Source: Geoalkalibacter ferrihydriticus DSM 17813
GTDB taxonomy: Bacteria > Desulfobacterota > Desulfuromonadia > Desulfuromonadales > Geoalkalibacteraceae
Assembly: GCF_000820505.1 (NCBI RefSeq)
Contig: NZ_JWJD01000001.1
Coordinates: 1,321,337 to 1,385,336 of the forward strand
Direction of reading: 5' to 3'
Length of the DNA stretch: 64,000 nt
The translations under genes were made by a program, and so were the position numbers. The notes under the pieces are model-generated. The model saw only the letters and a list, made by a program, of their open reading frames with translations. It was not told where the DNA came from and ran no database searches. Every line of letters starts with the position of its first letter. Position 1 is the first letter of the stretch. Positions 34,401 through 43,363 of this stretch are shown here, in pieces.

Positions 34401-35332
34401 AAATAATCCTTCCTGCAGCAGCCTGCGTAAATACGACCTACGCTCGTTTACCGGATATCAGAACCTAGTGCCCCAAATTCTCAATTTCAAAGACATGGGG
34501 CACTTAGGGGGGGCAGGTCTCAACGATTGACATCAGGGACTTCTTTGAACGATTTTTTATTACATAGGTCCGACCCGCCCCAGTGCCCTCAGGCGCGGAG
34601 CTGAGCCTGCCCATCAATGTTTTCCTTGGTTGATGAGCTGCACCTGCGGCTCTTCACTGTTATTATTGTAGACAATTGTAGACAAAAAGCATCCTGTCGG
34701 GTCGGGCGTCGAAAGGAACCTTGCATGAAACAGCTGAGGGCTGCATTCAGCGGGTGGAGAAGATCCCCAAAAATTGTTTTCTGGATGGCTTTTGCCATTC
34801 TACTTTTTCTCAGCCACGCAACCACGCCTGAACGCGCAAGGAAACGTCAGCCCAGACTTCACCCAGGTCGCCAATTTCAAATATTACAGCAATTTGGCGT
34901 TATATTGTCACGGCGCCTGAAAAAACGCAAAAAAGCCCTCGTTATCACGGATTTTGTATCTTTTTCGTTGCCGCGGCAACTCTGCGGCAACAAGAGGAGG
35001 GACGGGCGGGGAAGTTTCGAGGAGGCGGTGCATGCGTTACTGGATGGTGTGGGGATGTGGCTGGATGCCGGAACGGCTTGATTCCATCGGTACCTTCTGC
35101 TAGCTTGGCTCTATCATGAAGTCTTCCCTCGTAAAAAATATCGAAACCAAGTTTCTGAACACTCCCTTGGCGCGCAGCCGGCCCAGGGGGCGCAAGGATG
35201 GATTTTGAATAAGAATCCTGACTTTCCCAATCCCCGATAACGCCAGGTCGCAGACTCAGGAGTCCGTGGCCTTTTTTCGTTGTACTCCACGGTTGTGCGC
35301 AGCCTTGGAGGCCCCCGGCAAGGAGGGCTGGC
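34401..35332. other. 932-base stretch without a convincing gene
   Basis: Contents seen: inverted AGTGCCCCA (34467-34475) and TGGGGCACT (34496-34504); GGTCCGACC (34567-34575); a tandem pair ATTGTAGACA (34665-34674 and 34675-34684); and a terminator (35246-35277) belonging to no annotated plus-strand gene. A 154-codon frame from 34617 has one hydrophobic segment but no recognisable family or ribosome site. Confidence 0.5.
35246..35277 (+). terminator. Rho-independent terminator of an unidentified transcript
   Basis: GGTCGCAGACTC and GAGTCCGTGGCC pair with one mismatch and are followed by six T. No plus-strand gene ends upstream, so it may close a small RNA or a decayed gene. Confidence 0.6.
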
Positions 35333-36256
35333 GTGACTGACTTTCACATATTGCGTTCCTGGCGCGCCCAGGTCGCCGTCGATTTGGGCACCGCCTTTAT
35401 CCGGGTGGCGACGAGTCACGGCGAAATCTCCATCTTTGCCTTGGATGCCGCCCCCCAGCCGCCGTTGCGAAAGGGGGTCGTTGCCGATCCCCAGGCGGTT
35501 GCAGAGATCCTTCGCCCTTGTTTGGAGAAAGCCAGAAGGTGGGGAATCCTTGGACCCCGTGTGTTCGTTGGCGCACCGACGGACATGCAGGAGAGCGAAC
35601 GCGACTTGCTGTGTGCTGCCATGCGCGCCGCGGGCGCATCTGAGGTTGAAATTATTCCTGAACCGCGCGCCGCCGCCCTGGGGGCTGCGGTGGACATCAG
35701 CTCGCATTATGCCCAAATGATTGTCGACGTGGGCGAGGGTGTGACGGATTGTGCCATCCTTCGCACAGGCGGGATTCTTGTCTCAAGTGCCGCCCGAATT
35801 GGTTGTGCCGATTTGCGTGAACAGCTGCGCCAAGGCTTCCTCGCTAGCGAAAGAATCAACATCACATCAGCAGAAGCCGCGCGGATTCTGATGCGCGTGG
35901 GTGTCGACGGAAGCGATGGGGTCGATGAGCCGGTGACCATCAACGGAAGTCGGTCTGATGTTGCCGCCCCGGTGCGGGTTGTCGTTACGCAGGCGGCAAT
36001 ATGGGCTATGCTGGAACCTGTGGTCGGGCGCATGGTCGCCACTGCCGCCGACTTTTTGCATTCGGCGCCTCACGACCTTGGTTGCGAGATCATCGAGAGC
36101 GGCATCGTTCTTACCGGAGGTGGATCTTTGGTGCCGGGGATGGGAAAACGCCTGGCCGCTGCCACGGCCATCGAGGTGAAAACTCCTCCGGACGCCCTTG
36201 GGGTCGTACTCCTGGGTCTGCGTGCCATGCTGGGGGAAAGAGGTGGCGGCGAATAA
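35333..36256 (+). CDS. MreB-like actin-family ATPase (paralogue)
   Basis: A 307-residue actin-fold protein. Phosphate-1 motif AVDLGTAFIRV, connect/phosphate-2 IVDVGEGVTDCAIL, EPRAAALGA, and adenosine motif IVLTGGGSLVPGM. It resembles MreB but is shorter and divergent, and the companion mreCD genes are absent, so it is not the main cell-shape gene. The GTG start has AAGGAGG 7 bases upstream. It precedes an orphan vgrG by about 170 bases. Roles in positioning or in chaperone-like complexes are possible; none is proven. Confidence 0.75.
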   Translation: MTDFHILRSWRAQVAVDLGTAFIRVATSHGEISIFALDAAPQPPLRKGVVADPQAVAEILRPCLEKARRWGILGPRVFVGAPTDMQESERDLLCAAMRAAGASEVEIIPEPRAAALGAAVDISSHYAQMIVDVGEGVTDCAILRTGGILVSSAARIGCADLREQLRQGFLASERINITSAEAARILMRVGVDGSDGVDEPVTINGSRSDVAAPVRVVVTQAAIWAMLEPVVGRMVATAADFLHSAPHDLGCEIIESGIVLTGGGSLVPGMGKRLAAATAIEVKTPPDALGVVLLGLRAMLGERGGGE

Positions 36257-36429
36257 GCGGTTGTAGCCTTGAGTTACTCTTAAGCGAGGAGAGTGTAATC
36301 AGGCTGCCGCGCATTCGATTAACCCCGCAAAAAGTTCTTGCTTCACCGCCAAAATCCGTCTATTAATGAAAATTCGCGTCTCAGACGCGGTTTTTTTGAA
36401 ATGGTTTCAGCCCCTGGAGGGGAATTCTC

Positions 36430-39009
36430 ATGCCCTTGAATGCTCGCAACGCGCGTCTCCACGTGCGGGTGGGCGGTCTTGACCTGCCCGCTCTGTCCCT
36501 GTCCGGTGACGAAAAACTCTCACACCCTTTCTGCTGTCGTCTCGAGGTGCTTGCGCCTGCAGAGCTTTCTCCCGTCGACCTGCTTGGCCAGGCAGCAATT
36601 GTCGACGTCCTCGGCCCCGACGGCAGTCGCCGCAGCCTGTGCGGCATTCTCACCGCCTGCGAAGAGCAGGGCCGCCATCCCGACGGGCGGCCGCGTTTTG
36701 CCTTGAGCGTCGAATCGGTGCTCTCGCGCTTGCGCCTGCAACGCGATACGCGAATTTTTCTCCAGAAAAGTCTGCCCGAGATTTTATTCGCAATCCTTGC
36801 AGCCCACGGCATTGAAGAATCCGCGGTGTGCCTGCGGCTTTCGCGGCCCTATCCGGTTCATCCCTGGACGCTGCAAGTCGCTGAAAGCGATCTGGCCTTT
36901 CTTACGCGACTGCTCGCCAAAGACGGAATCTTTTATTGGAGCGAAGCTGGGCCGGAGGGTGAAGTTCTCTGCTTCTGCGATCACAACGCGCAGGTGCCCG
37001 AGCGCCCCGGCATGCCCCTGCGCTATCGGCCCGGGGCCGGACTTGAGCCCCAGGCTTGCGGCATTCGCTCGCTGCGCGCACGTCGGCGCCTGACGGCCGA
37101 TGAATTCCAAGTGCTCGATCGCAGCGCCGCCAATTGTGCCCAGGCCCTTACGGCGAGCGCCGCGCTGGTCGGCCCCGAAGCTTGCACGGGTCTGCGCCGG
37201 ACCCACTTTGCTCCCGGCGCGGGCGATCCGCACCACGCCCAGCGCCAGGCGCAGATACTCGCCGAGCAGGCCGGCGTGCAGCGCTTTCACCTTGAGGCTC
37301 AAGCCGATGTCGCCGACCTGGCGCCCGGCTCGGTGGTGGCGCTCGACGCCGAATCCTTTGCGCCTGGAACCAGCGGCGACTATCTGGTCACCGCCATCAA
37401 ATTGCGCCTCAGCCAGCCGGCAGGGCAGCAGGCCGCGGGCGCCGATCTGGCCCTGAGCTGTGACGCAACCCTGATTCCCCGCGCCACCTCCTTTCGTCCG
37501 CCGCACCCCGCGCCCCCCGAGATCCCCTTTACTTTCAGCGCGCGCATCGAAGGCGCTGGGTCCGAAGCCCCTCTCGACGAACAGGGCAGAAGCCTGGCGC
37601 GCGCCCACTTCGATACAGGCGCTGCGCCCCATGGCCAGGCGAGCATCCCTCTGCGGCGCTTAAGCCCACACGGAGGCCTGCCCGGCGAACAATCTGCCGG
37701 ACTGCATTTTCCCCTGCACGAGGGCGCCGAGGTGCTCTTGAGCTGCCTCAACAACGATCCCGACCGACCCATCCTCATCGGTGCGCTGCCCAACCCCGCC
37801 GTGCGCAACCCGGTCACCAGCGCCAACCGCAGCCAAAATCTGCTGCGCACCGCTGCCGATAATCATCTGCTCATGGACGATGCCCGAGACCAGGAGGTGA
37901 TTCGCCTCGCCACCTTCGCCGGCAAAAACATCCTCGAACTCAACGCCCAGGCCCTCGGGCAGCGCATCGCTCTTGCCTCCCACCAGGGCGCCATGCAGGT
38001 GCAGGCCAAAAAGACCCAAAAACTCCAATGCGGCGCCGACCTCACCGAAAGCAGCGGCAACGACCGACGCCAGAGCATCTTGAACCGCCACGCCACTTTG
38101 ACCCGCAACGGCGAAATCCACCACCAGGCCGCCACCGACCAGCGCCATCAGGCCGCCGCCGGTCTGCACATGGAAAGCGCCCGCAACACCGAAATGACCA
38201 GCGCCGAGGGCCTGCACTTTGACGTTGCGCACAACCAGAAACTCACCGTGCGTGGACCCGAGGCGACTTTCAGCGTGCTCAACGGCGCCATCCACATTCA
38301 ATCGGCCAAGGACATCAACATCCAGGGCCTGGGCGGCGGCGATCTGACTTTCGCCCAAAACGGCGGCGGCTTCATCGTCACCGCCGACGGGCGGGTGCGC
38401 ATCTTCGGCAAAACCGTTACCCTGGGCGGGCAGGGCGGCGCAAGCCTCAATGGCCCGACCAGTTATCAGATCTGCGCTGCTGTGCCCATGCCCGCGGTCA
38501 AGGCCGCGCAGGCGCTTAAGGCACGAGGGATTCATCACATTTTTCCCCAAACCAAAAGTTCAAATTTTGGAAACCTCTACTACCAACCATCACTTGAAAA
38601 CTATCAAGTGCGACAAGTGGCTTATCTACCGGCTGAAGGTGTGGGGCTTAATGGGGCTTTCATTTTCAAAGGAAGTATTGTTGTACGTGGGCTTGAACTC
38701 TATATTTCATCCAGTGGATTTACTGCAGCAGGTAGAGTTGGGCATATCCGATTTTTTATGACTGCAACTGTTCATTTTCAGAATGAAATCCTGGCACAAA
38801 GCTCCTTTGCGCGAAGTGGCGATGAGATGTGGGCTAATGATAGATATTCACCTGTCGGATCCACTAAAGTTACACTCCCTGAACCAGTTATCGGAAAAGA
38901 TCTGGTTTTAGAGTTGAAGGGCGGGTATGTTTTTTCTGGCCTAGGCGGCCAAGTGGCCCCGATTCCTGCGCTGGGATATATAAAAATACCAATACGTGTA
39001 GTGGAGTGA
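36430..39009 (+). CDS. Orphan VgrG (type VI secretion spike) with a divergent C-terminal extension
   Basis: An 859-residue VgrG: gp27-like part (about residues 1-370), OB/gp5 region (PFTFSARIEG, QASIPLRRLS), and repeated beta-helix needle up to about residue 690 (DINIQGLGGGDLTFAQNGGG, FGKTVTLGG). After about residue 700 the DNA becomes visibly AT-richer and the protein changes to a beta-rich tail with no recognised family. Such extensions usually are effectors or adaptors carried on the spike. TGGAGGGG precedes the ATG. No other tss gene is in the window, so the apparatus lies elsewhere. A lipoprotein gene follows after 4 bases. Confidence 0.88.
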   Translation: MPLNARNARLHVRVGGLDLPALSLSGDEKLSHPFCCRLEVLAPAELSPVDLLGQAAIVDVLGPDGSRRSLCGILTACEEQGRHPDGRPRFALSVESVLSRLRLQRDTRIFLQKSLPEILFAILAAHGIEESAVCLRLSRPYPVHPWTLQVAESDLAFLTRLLAKDGIFYWSEAGPEGEVLCFCDHNAQVPERPGMPLRYRPGAGLEPQACGIRSLRARRRLTADEFQVLDRSAANCAQALTASAALVGPEACTGLRRTHFAPGAGDPHHAQRQAQILAEQAGVQRFHLEAQADVADLAPGSVVALDAESFAPGTSGDYLVTAIKLRLSQPAGQQAAGADLALSCDATLIPRATSFRPPHPAPPEIPFTFSARIEGAGSEAPLDEQGRSLARAHFDTGAAPHGQASIPLRRLSPHGGLPGEQSAGLHFPLHEGAEVLLSCLNNDPDRPILIGALPNPAVRNPVTSANRSQNLLRTAADNHLLMDDARDQEVIRLATFAGKNILELNAQALGQRIALASHQGAMQVQAKKTQKLQCGADLTESSGNDRRQSILNRHATLTRNGEIHHQAATDQRHQAAAGLHMESARNTEMTSAEGLHFDVAHNQKLTVRGPEATFSVLNGAIHIQSAKDINIQGLGGGDLTFAQNGGGFIVTADGRVRIFGKTVTLGGQGGASLNGPTSYQICAAVPMPAVKAAQALKARGIHHIFPQTKSSNFGNLYYQPSLENYQVRQVAYLPAEGVGLNGAFIFKGSIVVRGLELYISSSGFTAAGRVGHIRFFMTATVHFQNEILAQSSFARSGDEMWANDRYSPVGSTKVTLPEPVIGKDLVLELKGGYVFSGLGGQVAPIPALGYIKIPIRVVE

Positions 39010-39013
39010 ATTG

Positions 39014-39574
39014 ATGCGTAGCCTGATTCAAATTCTATGCTTTCTTCTTGCCTTGGGGCTTGTTGCGTGCCGAAAAGATTCTCATCCTGAGGAAATGCCC
39101 GTCAACCGAACTTCTTCCTTTGTCGACGAAAAACAAAAAACTGGGCAGGATAATTTTTCAATTCAAATTGGCAAAACCGAAGAAATCGCTTTGCTGAAAG
39201 ATCGGGCCTTAGGCTTAGTTGGAAAGGGGAATTATAAAACGGCAAAACATGTTCTGGATGATGTCCTTGAGTTGGATCGCGATCTTTCCTTGCTGATGTT
39301 GCGCTGCATGCTGGGTGAGCGAACTGGTGAAAACGGATTGTATGTCCAGAGGTGCTACCAGCAAGTGGCGGAAGCCTATAGTGAAATAGATGGTGAAGAT
39401 CCGCTCAACGAAATCAATCGTGTCGGTGCCTTGTTGTTTGCTCGAGCGCCACAAGCTCAACTCGAAGCAGAAAAACTTATGGAATCGCTCAAGGGGACAG
39501 AGTTGGAAGACATAAGTTTGATTCTCTTTAAAGATTTTGACCGCGAGGCATATCTATCGACAATTCTGCCCTGA
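39014..39574 (+). CDS. Lipoprotein, candidate immunity protein for the VgrG tail
   Basis: A 186-residue lipoprotein with a signal peptide ending L-V-A-C and a helical mature part with TPR-like features (LVGKGNYKTAKHVLDDVLEL). Four bases separate it from the vgrG stop, and GGAG within the vgrG end serves as ribosome site. Its DNA is AT-rich like the vgrG tail and unlike the vgrG core, so the two probably moved together. Position and export suit an immunity factor that guards the periplasm; this is inference. The RAYT element begins about 25 bases after its stop. Confidence 0.65.
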   Translation: MRSLIQILCFLLALGLVACRKDSHPEEMPVNRTSSFVDEKQKTGQDNFSIQIGKTEEIALLKDRALGLVGKGNYKTAKHVLDDVLELDRDLSLLMLRCMLGERTGENGLYVQRCYQQVAEAYSEIDGEDPLNEINRVGALLFARAPQAQLEAEKLMESLKGTELEDISLILFKDFDREAYLSTILP

Positions 39575-39597
39575 GTTCAAAGGCGTATCTCCACCAA

Positions 39598-40607
39598 GGG
39601 ACGCTGGTAACTTTTGTAACTTATTGTGTTTTTTATGTAATCAGGAGGGAGCCATGCCACGTCAGCCAAGAATCCATGCCCCGGGCTTATTTCACCACGT
39701 TATGGCCCGAGGCATCGAGGGGCGCAATATCTTTCGGGATAAACCCGATCACGAGAATTTTCTCGACAGACTCGGCGGGCTTCTTGCCCAATCCGGCGCA
39801 CCGCGTCTGTATGCCTGGGCGCTTATGGCCAATCACGTTCATCTGCTTCTTCAGCCGACCGATACGGCTTTGCCCACGATGATGCGCCGGTTGCTGACTG
39901 GCTATGCGGTTCGGTTCAACCTTCGCCACAAGCGCCAGGGCCATCTTTTCCAGAATCGCTACAAGAGCCTTGTCGTTGAGGAAGAGACGTATTTTCTGGA
40001 ACTAGTCCGGTACATTCATCTTAATCCGGTGCGTGCAGGTGCCCTCGCAAGTCTTGAGGAATTGGAAAACTACCCCTATGCCGGGCATGCCGCCTTGGTC
40101 GGGCAGAAGGCACGTGTGGGGCAAGAGGTGGAGGCAGTCCTGTCGAGATTTTCCGCGACGCGCAACCGGGCCGTGTCCGCCTACCGCGATTTTGTCGCCG
40201 ATGGCATCGGCCAGGGAACGCGGCTGGAATTAGGCCACGCCCGCGGAGGAAATCAGGCCGGTGGCGGCGGAGATCCCAGAATCCTCGGCGGTAAGACTTT
40301 CACGGATGCGGTTCTTGCGTGTCAGGGGAGGGAAAAGAGCCGGGAAAAAATTACGATCGAGGATATTTTGGCACAAGTGTCGCGCCACACCGGGATCACG
40401 GTGGATGAAATCCTTGGCGTAGGTCGCAGCAGGTCGGTGAGCGCCGCCCGAGCGCAATTTTTTGAACGCGCGCACAAAGAAACCGGGGCGACATTGACGG
40501 AGTTGGCAAGGATGAGCGGCCGCACACATGTTGCGGGCATTAAAGCAATCCGGAAGAGGCGGGCAATTGAGGATAGGACAAAAGTTACATAAGTTACCAG
40601 CGTCCCC
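39598..40607. mobile_element. RAYT element with inverted ends
   Basis: GGGACGCTGGTAACTT (39598 onward) and its complement AAGTTACCAGCGTCCC (ending 40606) bound the transposase gene; similarity continues inward (TTGTAACTT against ATGTAACTT). This defines a roughly 1.0-kb unit. Confidence 0.75.
39654..40592 (+). CDS. REP-associated tyrosine transposase (RAYT / Y1 family)
   Basis: A 312-residue protein. Start PRQPRIHAPGLFHHVMARG, HUH motif A-N-H-V-H-L-L-L, and catalytic tyrosine in V-R-Y-I-H-L-N-P-V-R-A-G, as in IS200-like enzymes. The C-terminal third carries a DnaA-like helix-turn-helix (ITIEDILAQV, ISVDEILG-like) found in some RAYTs. AGGAGGGAG precedes the ATG. It appears intact and is bounded by inverted ends. 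These proteins mobilise or maintain REP-type palindromes; decayed relatives lie at 31, 32 and 33 kb. Confidence 0.92.
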   Translation: MPRQPRIHAPGLFHHVMARGIEGRNIFRDKPDHENFLDRLGGLLAQSGAPRLYAWALMANHVHLLLQPTDTALPTMMRRLLTGYAVRFNLRHKRQGHLFQNRYKSLVVEEETYFLELVRYIHLNPVRAGALASLEELENYPYAGHAALVGQKARVGQEVEAVLSRFSATRNRAVSAYRDFVADGIGQGTRLELGHARGGNQAGGGGDPRILGGKTFTDAVLACQGREKSREKITIEDILAQVSRHTGITVDEILGVGRSRSVSAARAQFFERAHKETGATLTELARMSGRTHVAGIKAIRKRRAIEDRTKVT

Positions 40608-40657
40608 AAGCGCCGGCGAGTTTCTGATAGACTTCTGAAAAACATATGGAGGTCTGT

Positions 40658-41416
40658 ATGCGCAAGCCAACCATTACCAAGGACGCTGGCCGTTGGTTTC
40701 TTACCGATTACATTCGTCCGGAGGTCAACTGGCGCAACACGCCGCAGGCGCGGGGCGAGGCGCCGTTGCCGATGCAGAAGCCCGTCGCGCCGAGCTCCGA
40801 GCTCATCGTTTTGGCGGCGCCGGACGCGTGGAATACACCGCCCTGTGATCTGGCAACCGCTATCGCCCGGCGCGCAAGCCGGCGCCGCTTTCGTTCATCA
40901 CCCCTGAGTCTTGACGAACTGGCCTTTTTGCTCTGGGCCACACAGGGGGTGCGCGAGCGTCTGCACGAGGCGGCGGTTTTACGCACCGTACCCTCGGCGG
41001 GTTGTCGCCATCCTTTTGAAACCTATCTCTGCGTCCTCAACGTCGCGGGACTTGTCCCTGGCATCTATCGTTACCTGCCCCTCGATCATGCGCTGACCAA
41101 AGAGCGTACCCCCGCCGATCTGGCCGCATCCCTCACCGAGGCGACACATGGCCAGGGTTTTGCCGGTGGGGGGGCTGTGACCTTTGTCTGGACGGCGCTT
41201 CCGGCGCGCAGCGAATGGCGTTATGCCGAAGCCTCCTACAAGGTCATCGCTCTCGATGCCGGCCATGTCTGCCAGAATCTTTACCTTGCCTGCGAAGCCA
41301 TCGGTGCCGGTACCTGCGCCATTGCCGCCTACCGCCAGGATCTCATGGACCAACTGCTCGGGGTGGACGGCGCGGAGGAGTTCACCGTTTATCTGGCGCC
41401 GGTGGGTAAGGTATGA
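40658..41416 (+). CDS. SagB/ThcOx-type nitroreductase-family oxidoreductase
   Basis: A 252-residue flavin-dependent enzyme. Motifs RRASRRRF (FMN phosphate binding), LSLDELAFLLWATQG, and RTVPSAGCRHPFETY are those of the SagB/thiazole-oxidase branch, which oxidises azoline rings in peptides or acts as a general reductase. No precursor peptide or YcaO cyclase gene is adjacent, so a modified-peptide role is not supported here. TGGAGGT lies 5 bases before the ATG at 40658; the ATG at 40646 overlaps that box. It follows the RAYT element after about 50 bases. Confidence 0.85.
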   Translation: MRKPTITKDAGRWFLTDYIRPEVNWRNTPQARGEAPLPMQKPVAPSSELIVLAAPDAWNTPPCDLATAIARRASRRRFRSSPLSLDELAFLLWATQGVRERLHEAAVLRTVPSAGCRHPFETYLCVLNVAGLVPGIYRYLPLDHALTKERTPADLAASLTEATHGQGFAGGGAVTFVWTALPARSEWRYAEASYKVIALDAGHVCQNLYLACEAIGAGTCAIAAYRQDLMDQLLGVDGAEEFTVYLAPVGKV

Positions 41417-41549
41417 GCATCAGGCCCTCCAACCCTTGCCAGAGATCCTGCGGGTGAATCTCATGGGCGCTTTGCCGGCCATCGCTCTGAGTTTGAAAAC
41501 CGGCTGGACTCTCTATGGCTCGTGGCCAATAGGGGTACAGAACCTCAAA

Positions 41550-41594
41550 AAGGGGACAGTCTGAGATGTTGAACAAAAACCAGCCTGTCCCCTT
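41550..41594. repeat. Inverted AAGGGGACAG / CTGTCCCCTT repeat
   Basis: AAGGGGACAG (41550-41559) and CTGTCCCCTT (41585-41594) with a 25-base spacer resemble minimal RAYT/REP-type ends with no gene between. A related GGGGACAG stands before the C-terminal remnant at 33 kb. Confidence 0.5.
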
Positions 41595-41630
41595 ATTCTC
41601 GGCGACGGTTGCATCTCGACATGCGTAGTA

Positions 41631-41673
41631 AAAAAGAGGGGCCAGGCTATTTAGTAGCCTGGCCCCTCTTTTT
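41631..41673 (-). terminator. Strong bidirectional terminator after the PEP-CTERM gene
   Basis: AAAAAGAGGGGCCAGGCTA and TAGCCTGGCCCCTCTTTTT pair perfectly around a 5-base loop, 37 bases beyond the stop of the minus-strand gene. Confidence 0.85.
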
Positions 41674-41709
41674 GTCAGAATTCTTCGCTGCGGTCAGCCG
41701 CGCGCGGTG

Positions 41710-42441
41710 TCAGGATTTTCTGCGCCACCTCATGAAGCCGAGTCCCGCCAGGCCTGCACCCAAAAGAATAACCGTGGATGGCTCGGGAATGGGCGCGTGT
41801 ATTTGCTCGATGGTGAGTTTTGCACCAGCCTGGGATTCCAGAGACGCAAAAGCGTGGACATAGGTGTTGACGTTGGCACTTGTCTGGTCGGTATTTCGCC
41901 GCAGAATGAGCGTCGCAAGATTATTGGTATCGGCATTAAGAAAATCGGCCAGCAGGAGACTGCTGAAATCGTAGGTGCCGATCCCTTTCCCCAGAAGACT
42001 GAAGGTGCCAAGCGATACGGCGGAGGCACCCAGGGAATATCCAGACATGTTGGCCGGGGCGTTGTTCCAGGTGATGGAGTTTTCTCCCCATCCATCCAAG
42101 GTTTGGTCCATAAGTCCAAAAAGTTCAAATTCGAAGGCCGTGTTAAGACCGTCGCTATTGAGAGTTCCCAAGTTGCTGTCAACGAAATTCAGAGTGAGCG
42201 TCGCCGCGGTAATCGGTGCCGGACCCAGACCACTGAGGTCAAAACCGATGTAGCTCTTGCGATTATGTTGCGTGCTTCCCTGGCGTTTAAGAAGGTTGAT
42301 CTGCTCGCTGCCGAAATTTGTATTCGCAGCGTTGGCAAAGACATAGGCGTCTTTTGTCGCATTGAGCATAATTGCATCGGCGTTTGAGAAAAATGCAACG
42401 CTGAGCAGCGCCGCCATGACAAAAGTGGAGAGAGTTTTCAT
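41710..42441 (-). CDS. DNRLRE-domain protein with PEP-CTERM sorting signal
   Basis: A 243-residue exported protein. Signal peptide ends near SNADA. The body (TKDAYVFANAANTNFGS, SYIGFDLSGL, ITWNNAP) is a DNRLRE beta-sandwich. The C-terminus is a textbook PEP-CTERM tail: P-E-P-S-T, a hydrophobic segment, then R-W-R-R-K. Exosortase would cut it and attach it to the surface. A sigma-54-like promoter lies just upstream, in line with the PrsK/PrsR control known for PEP-CTERM genes. No exosortase gene is in the window. Confidence 0.9.
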   Translation of the reverse strand: MKTLSTFVMAALLSVAFFSNADAIMLNATKDAYVFANAANTNFGSEQINLLKRQGSTQHNRKSYIGFDLSGLGPAPITAATLTLNFVDSNLGTLNSDGLNTAFEFELFGLMDQTLDGWGENSITWNNAPANMSGYSLGASAVSLGTFSLLGKGIGTYDFSSLLLADFLNADTNNLATLILRRNTDQTSANVNTYVHAFASLESQAGAKLTIEQIHAPIPEPSTVILLGAGLAGLGFMRWRRKS

Positions 42442-42480
42442 GCTTTTTACCTCGCGAGAAAGATTTGTTTAAGCGTATTA

Positions 42481-42496
42481 AGCATGAATTGCGCCA
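42481..42496 (-). promoter_or_regulatory. Candidate sigma-54 promoter of the PEP-CTERM gene
   Basis: Minus strand TGGCGC-AATTC-ATGC-T against TGGCAC-N5-TTGC-W, correct spacing, two mismatches. Transcription would begin about 30 bases before the ATG. Confidence 0.5.
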
Positions 42497-42693
42497 TTTT
42501 CTATGTGTCTGAAGTGTAATGGGAATTTTTATTGAAAAATGAAAAAGGCGAAGATGTGTAAAGTTTTTCGACATGCAGTGTAAAGTTTTCTGTCGCCCCG
42601 TTACCTTTTTCCCGTGCTGGAAAATCTCTCGAAATGGCAATTGCCTGCCATGCCGGGAGGCCGTTTCGGTGTAGTTGTTTTTCTTCGAGCATC

Positions 42694-43150
42694 TCATCCT
42701 CTGTGGACGAAGGTTGCGAAAAGGAAACCGGCGGCCATCAACGTGAAAAAAGCCAGGCCCAACCAGCTGAGGGTTTTGAGGATAGGACCTGGGCGCTGGG
42801 CGGCGGGCACGTTGGCGCCGCACATGACGCGGTAATTGATGTAGGCGAGAATTGGCGAGGTCATAAAGGAGATGATGGCGGCAAAGGTGAGCAGCTGCAC
42901 CAGGTTTTGGACAAAAAACAGCACCACCAGGGATGCGCTGCACACCGCCAGAATGGTCCACAGATTCTGGATCTGCCGGAAGCGTTTGGGCGGCAGATCG
43001 CCGATGAGGCTGCAGCAGGCAGCCAGAGCGCGCGGATAGCCGTCGACGCAGGTTAGAGTGGTACTGAACATGGGGACGAAGGCGGCGGTCAGAATCAGGG
43101 GCCGTGACCAGCCGCCGATGGTTTCGGCGTAAAGATTAACGAGCTGCCGG
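42694..43150 (-). pseudogene. Nramp-family metal transporter, C-terminal remnant
   Basis: About 150 residues match the end of an Nramp-like divalent-metal/proton symporter: LYAETIGGWSRPLILTAAF, followed by membrane helices and a short charged end. The first seven or so helices, with the DPGN metal motif, are missing, and the upstream DNA is unrelated. It is a truncated, probably dead gene. The deletion edge is near 43150. Confidence 0.7.
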
Positions 43151-43363
43151 CTGTTCGGACACAAAGAAACCTTAGGAGATAAAAGCGCGGATTCAAAGCC
43201 TGAGAGTCGGCGGATTATAACTCCATTTCCCGCGTAAGGGCAGAGGGAAAATGGCTTGAAAGGGCAGCGATGGGAAAATGCCCTTTATCTGCCCGCGCAC
43301 ACCCCCATCCCCGGCATAGGACCTCCCTTTTGGTCCCGGTCCTGCATATCATTGCCCGAAAGG

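Noticed and set aside
34617..35081. 154-residue open frame in the gap before the MreB paralogue
   Set aside because: No family, no ribosome site, irregular composition; it overlaps mobile-element motifs.
40658..41416. SagB-like enzyme as part of an azoline-peptide cluster
   Set aside because: No YcaO cyclase, docking protein or precursor peptide lies nearby.
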